Shown here: positions 55,778 to 64,000 of the stretch, one piece after another | Position numbering within the stretch: the first letter of the stretch is position 1 | How the letters are laid out: each line of letters begins with the position of its first letter | From: Tubulanus polymorphus | Taxonomy: Eukaryota; Nemertea; Palaeonemertea; Tubulaniformes; Tubulanidae | Direction: 5' to 3' | DNA: 64,000 nucleotides | NCBI RefSeq assembly: GCF_964204645.1 | Contig: NC_134028.1 | Coordinates: forward strand, 19,504,153-19,568,152 | Position numbers and translations under genes: made by a program | The notes under the pieces: model-generated | Told to the model about the DNA's origin: nothing | Databases searched by the model: none | What the model saw: only the letters and a program-made list of their open reading frames with translations

Positions 55778-56820
55778 ATTTTAAATAATGTTTCATATTT
55801 CCGGTAATTTGTTATTCTAAATCTATGCTTAATATCTTCTGTTGGATGTAAGCAACTAATAATTGACCATAGAAAACATTTATTATCTTCATTTTGAACA
55901 TTTATTACTGCTTTTGTTGAAAATTGTAATTTAATATAAGATGATGCTTTAATATCCTTTTCTGTTATAAAGTTTGTATCATTTTTAAACATTTTATTAC
56001 TTTTTGATGTTTTATTTCTTTTTGTATTATAAACATTTAAATCTAAATATATAATTTCATTTAATGATAAACCAGAACCCTCAAAATATCTTTCTTCAAT
56101 ATGACGTTTAAATTCATTAAATATTTTTTCTAACTTCTCTTTTATTTGTGTTTTTGAAATTATTTCTTCAGAGAGTGTTTGAATATTATAATCCATTTTT
56201 TCTTCTGACTTAATAAAACTTACTTTCCCAGAGATATTAATTTTTGGATATTCAACATCTGTTATCAAATCTAGTATATTTCTATTATTTCATTAAATTT
56301 ACTATAATCTTCTATTGTTGTACCTTTAAAAAATCTAAATGTAATAGCTACAGGACCAATTTTACTATGTAATGTTTCTAAAATTTCAATTGTATCTTTT
56401 ATTTCAAGAGTATCGATATAATTTCTAACATTTTCCATGTAGGGTTTATTTGAAATGGATTTAGTTTTTGAAGTTGGTTTTTTTACTTGTTGAGGTTTAT
56501 CATCGAAATAATCTTTTCCTAAAACATTATTACTCAAATTTTGATGGTGTTTTTGTGATTCGAGATGTGTATTATAATTCCTTTTTACTATAAATTCATT
56601 ACAAACTTCACATTTTATTTCATCCACATTCATATTTTCTAATCGTTCTTTTCTTTCATTGGAATTTTCTGAAGTTTCAAAATCTATAACCTTTTTTATA
56701 TGATTTGAAGATTTTTCATGTTCAGATTTATTAGATTTATCGATGTATTTTTTTACAATATGGACAATAATATTGATTTTTATTAACATTATTGTTTTCT
56801 GTCTGGTGTTCATTCTCCCC

Positions 56821-56843
56821 CATTTATAAGGAAAAAAATTACT
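56821..56843 (-). promoter_or_regulatory. Late-type promoter of the polymerase gene
   Basis: On the minus strand: AATTTTTTTCCTTATAAATG, nearly identical to the promoter of the leftmost gene (29938-29958), preceded by ATCACCACAAGT in both. Confidence 0.6.
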
Positions 56844-56849
56844 TGTGGT

Positions 56850-57098
56850 GATGAGTGGGGATTACTTCCCCTTGTATACAACAAACACGCTATTAACCGT
56901 TCTCACCCAAGCCTCACAGCATCTATTTATCCGAGCACAGTTGACACGCAATCACTGTACTACAGTAATAGCACACGCGTTAATAACCGTTCTCAGTAGC
57001 GACTCACTGTATTGATCTATCCACGCGCAACTGTTGTTACGCGCACTCACTGTATATGCGTATCACAGAGCAATCGTCCGTTCTCACTAGCGCCTAGC
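56850..57098. repeat. Diverged tandem repeats next to the right TIR
   Basis: Two to three copies of a unit of roughly 90 bp with CCGTTCTCA(C/G), ATC(T)ATCC and CACTGTA words. They separate the TIR from the polymerase promoter on the right side only. The left side goes straight from TIR to promoter. Confidence 0.6.
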
Positions 57099-57381
57099 TG
57101 TGATGACGAGTGTCTCGTCTGGTATGAAATGAGTTATTTCACTCACACTTTACTCACACTTTTATGTTTAAAAATCTAATTTTTATCAACTCGTTAATTA
57201 CTCGTTACTTTTATAATTAACATATAAATGATTTTAAAATATATGAAATTCATGTAAATAATGTTCATTTTTATGAGTTTCGCTACTAATTCAAGTAGAA
57301 ATTGCTATTATTTTCATGTTTTTCATTTTTACGAGCTCGTACCCTCGTACTCTGGGTTGAAAACGCCATCTTCTAATTACT
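57099..57381 (-). repeat. Right TIR of the Polinton
   Basis: 283 bp, the inverse of the left TIR plus about 75 bp missing there. Ends TAATTACT next to the ATCAAT duplication. Confidence 0.92.
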
Positions 57382-57387
57382 ATCAAT

Positions 57388-57700
57388 GATAGGTCGCTCA
57401 AATTGCTCAGCAGTTATATCCGAACGAAAACAGGTGGCCGAAATCAACGGAACGACTCATCTTGGAATAAGTCGCTCTAGCTAAGGGAGTTACGCAAGGT
57501 GGTATCCTAAGTCCTCTTCTCTTCACTGTCGTTATTAATGATATACACAGTAATCCAAAATGTACCAGACCGAGTAAATTTCCAAAACGACCTAAACAAG
57601 CTGTGTTCCGTACATGGTCAGAAACATGGAAGATGGGCTTCAACCTAAAAGGCATGATACGGATATTGGATACAAAGAAAACCCAGATTCAGATTATACC
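57388..57700 (+). pseudogene. LINE reverse transcriptase, part right of the Polinton insertion
   Basis: Continues the frame that stops at 29722: DRSLKLLSSYIRTKTGG, then, after a frameshift, LAKGVTQGGILSPLLFTVVI, and later diverged WKMGFNLK and GYKENPDSDYTL. The ATCAAT duplication codes I-N on both sides, so joining the flanks restores a LINE frame around the target site. Confidence 0.75.
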
Positions 57701-57949
57701 CTTGTGTTCGAGAGAGAAGATTATTTTGTGCGAATTAAGATTACTCATTATAACAAAAGACCATTTAGTTCCATCAGAATTTTGTTGTTTGGAACGAAAA
57801 CGCTTCGATCGAACAATGTACTTGTTCGAACCAGGGAAGTGTGATGAGATGGAATACGGACGCTTTTAATTGCCGGATATAGGCTATTCAATTCAGCCCG
57901 TACATCAAAGGTTACCGCAACAGCAGTAAGGTACGCTTATCGAGTGTGT

Positions 57950-58868
57950 GTTACCAGCTGAACGCCAGTCAACATCAACTTTGATTCGGTCGCAGAACAA
58001 CCCGCAATAGTTTTAGCCCGATAAATGTTCTGCGATCGATACTACGCATGCGCACTGCAGTTCATTGAACAACGTGGAAGTGGCTGTGTATACACATATT
58101 TTTCTTTAGAAAATCGGTTGAAATTCAACAATTTCTCGTAAAATTTGTCCAAAAAGGTATGTATTTTTATTCTTCTATATCTCCGAAACCCGGTATCGGA
58201 ACATTAAGTATTTATATTGTGATTAAAGTCTGTTTTTATGTGTTAAACATATGTTTTTGCCAGTTCGTTCCGATTCCGGGTTTTAGCGTTATTTGGGCCT
58301 TGAAGATGTCAAATATTTCGGCCCAGACTCGCGCAGCTTTCGTTTCTGACTTCATGTTGCTATGTTACGACACAAACATATACACGAAGTATGATCTTTA
58401 AAATGTGTATTTACTACATAATAATGTTACTTAATAACGCTTACATTAGGCCTACAAATTATTGTCTCCCATATAAACCAAGTTGCCTAAATAGCATCAG
58501 CAATCTCATTTAATTAACCTTTTCTTGTTTTTAGTCATGGATCTTTGTCGATTGTGTGGAAAAATGCGAAACCTCCGGATCGTCGTCCTATCGATAAAAA
58601 TAATTTCAAAAGCCATGTGAAGGAGTTGTTCAACATTGATTTTGATGATGATAATGAACAGTACCCGATATATATCTGTAATATGTGTCGTGTCAAATTA
58701 CAAAAATGGCGTAAGAACAAAAACGTTAAAAAAACTGTCCCTGTGACTATCAAATTAAAACAATGGACATGTAAACCACTGGTTAATTCCAAGTCTGGAC
58801 GGCAACGTATTTGTAGTCAAAATTTTATCGATCGATTTTCCATAATGTACTGCTGCCATTCCATTTGA
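57950..58868 (+). pseudogene. Cys-rich zinc-finger-like gene start, frameshifted
   Basis: A leader with donor AAAAAG/GTATGT (58157) may splice to an acceptor TTTTTAG at 58534. Right after it, ATG 58537 opens MDLCRLCGKM. A one-base shift then leads to the longer frame PPDRRPIDKNNFKSHVKELF, YPIYICNMCRVKLQKW and a basic stretch. The C-x2-C ... C-x2-C layout suggests a zinc-binding domain. The shift in an A-run could be a real lesion or a sequence error. Family not named. Confidence 0.35.
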
Positions 58869-59085
58869 ACTGAATTTAAATACTCGATGGTTAATCACTT
58901 CAGTCATAGCCTTTTCCAAATATATACCGTTCCTGCGAAAATAATAATAATGATTATTATTTTAACATGTACTTATCTGGATTTTTTATATTATGTTTAT
59001 ATATTATTTTCTGTATTCGTTTATTATTTTATAACCTAAAAGGATTGTATTGATTATAAAAATAAATGTAAAAAATACCTGTATG

Positions 59086-59369
59086 TGTGTTTTCTCGTGA
59101 TCAGATCGCAGTCTCTGGTCAGCTGAGCCTGAGAAGTACCTATATGAAAAAGAAAAGGAAAGAATAAAGTGCCTGCAATTAGGTGGAAACTATTCCGATA
59201 TTTCATTGATTCAAAAGGAATAACACTCACTAGAATCGGCCGAATTAGTTGATCCTGATCCAGAGGATTCCCGTAATATTTCCGTATCGATCTGAACCAA
59301 TTCGTCACTATCAAAGAATAGATCGTCAAAATCGTCATCATTTATAATTTCGTCGACAACCGTTGCCAT
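59086..59369 (-). CDS. Predicted first two exons of an acidic protein gene
   Basis: ATG 59369 opens MATVVDEIINDDDFDDLFFD. The exon ends near 59233 at a GTGAGT donor. A second exon after CTTCTCAG (about 59131 to 59086) continues in frame as SADQRLRSDHEKTHIQ and ends at a GTATTT donor. Later exons were not found. Confidence 0.35.
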
Positions 59370-59439
59370 TTTAATACAGCGGAAAGAACCGATATCACGA
59401 TTGATAAAACACTATATCCGTCTGAAGCGATGTAGAGAT

Positions 59440-59560
59440 AATCCCACAATGATAACGAAAAAGTCCAAAAATGTTAGTAGTTTATTCAACGTTTCGTCTA
59501 TGTCCTAATAGTCATCTTCAGAAATAATGAATACTACAGAAATTATGAGAGATATATACA
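59440..59560 (-). other. Possible Penelope-like terminal fragment
   Basis: The minus strand reads CTGAAGATGACTATTAGGAC, then GACGAAACGTTGAATAAA. This resembles the ends of Penelope-like elements, which often hold a hammerhead motif (CTGANGA ... GAAAC). No RT is nearby. Confidence 0.3.
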
Positions 59561-59842
59561 ATCCAGAGACAAAGAGACTAATTCAAGTAATCAGAGATGA
59601 TACTAACTAAAGGAAAATTAACGTAGAAACAGTTACACGCTAAAACAGATTAAAGAGAAGCAGTTAAGAGACAAACTAGGGGGCACTTAAATTTAAGACA
59701 ATTGTGAATACAAGTTGATTGACTAAAATTGATGAGGGGAAATCAGGTGTTGAGTTTAACCAGTTTACAGAGGAATTTTTATATAAGTTTATTATGGGAT
59801 GAAAAACCGATATTCGGAAACAACTGAATTATTACGGAGATT

Positions 59843-60250
59843 CCCGATCTCGCTGGTTATCGCTTATCGGCGCGTTACGTAACAAAGCGCTCGCCGACGA
59901 ACCGTTATCGGCTTTAGGGCAATTACAACGCACATTCGACAAGAGCTGCACAATAGCGTCCGTATTCCATCTCATCACACTTCCCTGTTCGAACAAAAAA
60001 CTTAATGTTCTGATCAGAAAATCTCGTTCGAATGCAAACGATTCTGTTTGATCGAATGCTTTCGTTCGAACAAAAACTTTTCTTCGTTCGGACAAATAAA
60101 TTTGTCGAGCGAAAACGATTTTTCTCGAATGGATGTTTGAATGAAAACGATTCTAGTCGATCGAACAATTTGTTCGATCGAAAAACCTTTCGTTTAAATA
60201 GAAATTTATTCTGACGAAAACAACTTTTCTCGACGAAATTTTCAATGAAA
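59843..60250 (-). other. Predicted exon and low-complexity run
   Basis: An open stretch (MRWNTDAIVQLLSNVRCNCP...) ends at a plausible GTAATA donor. The 5' part of this stretch (59950-59995) is copied in inverse at 57829-57869. Between 60000 and 60250 simple words such as TTCGATCGAAC and CGAACAAA recur. No function assigned. Confidence 0.25.
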
Positions 60251-60267
60251 ATCATCATTTTTGCCAA

Positions 60268-60890
60268 TAAAATATCGTCGATAATTGTGATTGATCATTG
60301 GAAGTCAGAACCAGTTAATAACTAATACATGCCTTCTAATTGATATGATTCCTCCTTTACAGGGAACTAAGCTTTAACCTAGTAGAGGCTACTAACCTCT
60401 GTAGGCCTATGTATATGCGTAGGCCTAGCATCCGGACAGATTGGTCTTAGGCCTATTGAATTTCAACACCCTCCTAAACATCGTAATCCTACACCTTATT
60501 CAACGGGGATAGGTCTCTGGGGTACCGTACTCAATTCTTGAAATCGATTTCATTTTCGGATTATAAAGAAAGAAATCTTTTGTAAATCGTAGCAATGTTG
60601 CCGGATTTTTATTTCTATTTTGTTTTGAAGCTCAATGCAACGAGTCCGTTAATAAACTTAAGAATTATACTGCGTTTGTTTGAGACAGTAAAGCTTAGTA
60701 CCGGTAGGTCGCGTACAACTCGATAAACACTTCAAGTGACACAACGAACTGTCCCCCTGGCGAACGCTTACTCCGAATATCAAGCGTGAGTCCAGCTTAC
60801 GGATCGGAGTGTGTTATATACTTATATTTAGTTGATACTTTGTGCATTTAACAATGATCGGTATGAACTGTAGAAAAAATAGAGTATTGA
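60268..60890. other. Intergenic, nothing recognised
   Basis: Contains AGGCCT-rich stretches, no gene supported. Confidence 0.4.
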
Positions 60891-61390
60891 TATTATAATA
60901 AAATGGTTGAAGCCCGCGGCCGAATAAAGTTATAATTTCTTTTATTTTGATACCTCGTCGACACTACAGCTTTTCTCCGCTACGTCTCTTCGGCGTGTTT
61001 AGTTTAGGCCTACGACTCCCCGGTACTCTAATGATTTATCCTTGTAAATACACGGTAAATTTGGTAAAGAAAAATAGATATTGTAAAACTAACTGTTTGA
61101 AGCCCGCGGAGAAATCACTGGTAGTAATAAATTTATTTGTACTTGATTTGATTCTCATGGCGAGGAAAACTCGCAGCAGATCCGCGTAACGACGATGTCA
61201 AGACACACGTTGATATTTACAGCTCGACAGTGCTTGTAATATTGAGAGTAGTAAATATCATGTGGATCGGTAAAGTGTATCTATGAAGAAAATGGGTAAT
61301 TGTTAAAATTACCGTTTGAAGACCGCGACTGAATGTGAAGTCTTGCGGCAATAAATTTGTTTATTTATACTTGAATTGATAATCGAAGTG
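60891..61390 (+). repeat. Three diverged tandem copies with TTTGAAGCCCGCG and AATAAA words
   Basis: Near 60905, 61095 and 61310 the same order appears: TTGAAG(C/A)CCGCG, a short gap, AATAAA-rich sequence and TATTT(A/G)TACTTGATTTGAT-like strings. Spacing is about 190-215 bp. Copies are strongly diverged. It could be an old tandem duplication or small RNA genes, with nothing to decide. Confidence 0.4.
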
Positions 61391-63500
61391 ACCACTAGCC
61401 TGCGGATGATTTCGGGATGACGACTCTAAAAACATGTCGCCTCATTGAATGGGGCTCAGTTTTTCGATGTTTACAGCCCGACAGTGCTTTTGTAACGTTG
61501 ATTCATCAAAATTCCCATGCAGTATTCTGTAGATCGAAGTGAGCTAAATGAATTAAACAGTTAAAGCGGATTGTATCGGAAACAGTGGTATGGTAAGAAA
61601 GCCTTTGCAGTTTTGAATCAATTGTCAATAATAATAATAAATATGAGGAATATCAATAGGGTTTTCCGTGGTGTAACAGAAAACCCTAGCTACAGCATAA
61701 CGCCACATCAGCTATCATTTCGATATGTTTCACACAGTGAGTGCATAAATAAAAGTTAAGACCTCACTGGTAGCCCAGCAGGAGTATTTTAATCGCAAGT
61801 TTCAACTGAGATCTTCAATGAGTGTATCTATGAGTGTATCTATGAGTGTACACACTGGAGTGTGTGATGGGCCGCGATACGTCACCAATGTTTACGTGCC
61901 TCACTTTGGATTTCAAATATGGCGGCTCTCATCTGCCGTAAATTTTGCTGATAACAGTATTAAAATCGTTGTATACAAGTTAATTAGGAAGAATTGGAAA
62001 TTTCTACTAGCATTATGCTAAACAACAACAAGAGTAGAAATGAATGGCCAATAAAAATTTTTTGACCGCAGTTCCCAGGTACCTTGGTATTGTAGTAACT
62101 GTAATGGTTCTTTTACTAAATGCCGAAAGGCATTGCGCGATAGCTGTCAACAGTTAAATTTAATTATCGATGTCAGTCTCCACTTATTTGATAGTATTGT
62201 TGAGCCATTTTTGCTTAATGCTTGTGAAATATGGGGCTTCGAAAATGTAAATATCTTTGAAAATGTGCATCTATTATTCCGTCAAGTACGTCCTAGACTG
62301 AATAAGTAGACACCCAATTTTATGGTGTACGGTCGAATTCCTCTTGAAATTGACATTAAAAGTAGTATGGTAAAATTCTGGCCAATCCCTAGCTAATCCC
62401 TAGAAGATTTTGCTCAACTCAAAATTTTTAAAACATGAACTCCCTTTTCTGTACAAAAAACAAAAGAATCCTGATAAACCTTTCTAAATTTATTCGAATA
62501 TGCTCAAATTAAGTTGTAAACATGTATAATAGAGATGTGTACTGGATCCCCACGCTGTTATACCGTCATTCTGTATTTATGTAATTATTAATGTATGTTT
62601 TGTTCAATGCGAATTGTAAAATTTGTGAACAATCAAAATTGAATCACTCGTTATCATTTATCAACTTCGCCATAACAATCTCACGTGCCTGTGCCGCTCT
62701 CTCTCGCTGGCGGTCTATCAATGCGCATAGCACTGTCCGCTTGACTGCGTCCGCATCCACGGATCTAACTATGCACTGTTTATTAGAAACACATTGCCCC
62801 CGTGCACAACTTATATATATATACTTTAAGGCAAACTCAGCACGAGGTGTGAAGTACGTACCAACTGCACCCCTTGACTGAGAAATCCATCCTTATTGGA
62901 GCTGCAACGTCGATGTCGTACAAGTACACATCGAATACCAGGACCATACTCTCATCTGCATAATTTGCGTTTCGAAATGTGCTTCCTTTTAATCTACTCA
63001 GCACACGGGACAATCAATTTAGAGGACTTCAACATCAACCGAGAAAAAAAACTAAATACTTTCGGACTATTTACACGAGGACAAACGACCAAAAATGTAA
63101 TAATGGACAAAATTATCTACAACCTTGCAATATATATCTTTCCAAATTATCTATGTATTAAAAATAAGGCAGCCAACAAAATCGACCCCAATCAGCCGGT
63201 TCAGACTGTTTGGACGATTGTTTGAATGAACGGAAACAAACAATTCTGACTCGACCGCTGACCACACAACTATATTTGCACTTCGATTTCCGATTTCAAA
63301 ATCAAACCCCATGTTTCGCCCGCGACAGGTGTGGTGGGTTTGTAAAGGACACGAAATCAAACAATTAAATAGAAATCTATCAAACAAATAGATAACGTGG
63401 TCAATCCCTATTTTGAGATAAAAAAGCAATCTATGATTAAATAACATATCCGGGTTATGATTATTTTAAAAACAAACAAACAACATCAGCTGCTGCTGCA
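61391..63500. other. Intergenic, no supported gene
   Basis: At 61817-61848, three copies of ATGAGTGTATCT make a tiny tandem repeat. The remaining ORFs are short and lack support from splice sites or motifs. Confidence 0.4.
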
Positions 63501-63502
63501 AT

Positions 63503-63847
63503 CTAGACATCAACTAATGCTCGCATCAAGGGTTTCCGGCTGTCAGACGGGGAAGGTCTTGGATCGAATCCCATTTCCGAGAGAATGTACGAATCCTTCT
63601 CCGCACGATCTTGTTGCACATCCCTCGTCTCCAGTTCGAATTTACGACCTAATTGCTGAATAATGAGACCTTGTTTCTCTAGTAACCGTTGTAAACCTCG
63701 TAATCTATAAAAAGATTTATAATCCATATCATTGATTGATCATCAGTTTTCGAGCGGGGTTCGTATGTTATATTTGTACCTGTTTTTCTGTGACGCCATT
63801 TCTTGAACAATTGATTTTAATCTATCACTATCAACCTCGTCGTCTTC
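63503..63847 (-). CDS. Predicted two exons of a coiled-coil protein gene
   Basis: Exon 63847-63780 (acceptor ATACAG, donor AACAG/GTACAA) joins in phase to an exon starting at 63704 (acceptor TTTATAG). The product reads EDDEVDSDRLKSIVQEMASQ, then LQRLLEKQGLIIQQLG, then a charged stretch (ELETRDVQQDRAEK), a short coiled coil. The true 3' border is unclear. The frame stays open to 63503. The gene continues upstream, beyond 63847. Confidence 0.4.
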
Positions 63848-64000
63848 CTGTATGAATCGGGTGGATTTAGTTGTCCCAAAAAATTGAGCTCGAAACTAAA
63901 TGGAAGAACACAGAGGAAAAATATGTTCAAGATCCGGACCGAGTTTTATATTGACCCAGTTCCATCGCAGCCCAGTTTCATCGGGACCCACTTCCATCGC

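Larger units (their letters stand above)
47078..56823 (-). pseudogene. Polinton protein-primed family B DNA polymerase, split by two insertions and an intein
   Basis: Starts at 56823 in TATAAATGG. The N-terminus has two C2H2-like fingers (CPYC..., CEVCNEFIVKRNYNTH) and the conserved NVQNEDNKCFLWSIISCLHP block (to 55783). After the insertion at 53799-55777 come exonuclease motifs IYGDFESLN, HNLSGYDTHLFI and YLKSDVMILADIF, an HNH-like Cys/His cluster (CCYCEKRFYSFDKKVRDHNH), and polymerase motif A (LYTDANNVYGWAM). After the insertion at 49185-51832 come motif B (KLMNNSFYGKT), motif C split by an intein (LYFD and TDAYILK), and the end with FVGIRSKMYSYRT and LLYGY. Stops at about 53640, 53219, 51975 and 48807, and frameshifts near 56750 and 56270, break the frame. 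Confidence 0.9.
29729..57381. mobile_element. Polinton/Maverick virus-like element, full length with nested insertions
   Basis: The ends read AGTAATTAGAAGATGGCG and its exact inverse, flanked by ATCAAT on both sides (29723-29728 and 57382-57387). This is the AG...CT ends and 6-bp duplication known for Polintons. It spans 27,653 bp, of which about 10.7 kb are three later insertions (DIRS, TIR element, LTR-like unit). Genes of the standard set are present: PolB, integrase, packaging ATPase, major and minor capsid proteins and conserved small proteins. A cysteine protease was not found. Most genes have stops or frameshifts, so this copy is dead but not old enough to be unreadable. Confidence 0.95.

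Noticed and set aside
62591-63225. ORFs of 96 and 109 codons
   Set aside because: No motif, no splice or start support, and composition like the surrounding intergenic DNA.

Overview
This is a stretch of animal nuclear DNA. It shows GT-AG introns, a SAM-HECT gene, a secreted discoidin gene, and LINE, BEL/Pao, DIRS, Polinton/Maverick, MITE and foldback elements. The mix suggests a marine invertebrate, but the species cannot be named from the sequence. No tRNA, rRNA or CRISPR array was recognised.

Layout. 0-19 kb is host-like: the 3' end of a gene with a retroviral-integrase-like core (97-976, +), a SAM plus HECT E3-ligase-like gene (2580-5184, -), a palindrome-rich minisatellite (about 5.87-6.81 kb) and a six-exon secreted gene with two discoidin-like modules (9069-18745, +). 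Its introns hold two TIR elements and a 590-bp mini-Polinton. A BEL/Pao retrotransposon with near-identical LTRs lies at 19764-26249, followed by a foldback element (26421-26978) and a 5'-truncated LINE (26988-28640, -).

The centre of the window is a Polinton/Maverick at 29729-57381. It has AGTAAT...ATTACT termini, a 6-bp target duplication (ATCAAT) and sits inside a LINE reverse transcriptase reading frame. Three insertions lie inside it. A DIRS retroelement (about 32180-38232) cuts the packaging ATPase at its Walker A loop. A TIR element with a 9-bp duplication (49185-51832) and an LTR-like insertion of unknown class (53799-55777) both cut the DNA polymerase. Without these the element is about 17 kb, a normal Polinton size. 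It encodes a protein-primed-type PolB, a chromodomain integrase, a packaging ATPase, major and minor capsid proteins and several small membrane proteins. Nearly all genes carry one or a few stops or frameshifts.

The three most interesting points are in this Polinton. (1) Its PolB carries a LAGLIDADG intein exactly in the YxD/TDx catalytic motif. (2) It encodes a zinc-ribbon protein resembling the poxvirus/giant-virus late transcription factor VLTF3. (3) Almost every Polinton gene starts inside the same T-tract, spacer, TAAATG block, which looks like a poxvirus late promoter. Together these suggest an ancestor with virus-style late gene control. This is inference and needs profile searches.

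57.4-64 kb is host-like with few supported genes: LINE remains, a Cys-rich zinc-finger-like exon with a frameshift, several predicted exons on the minus strand, a possible Penelope-type fragment and degenerate tandem repeats.
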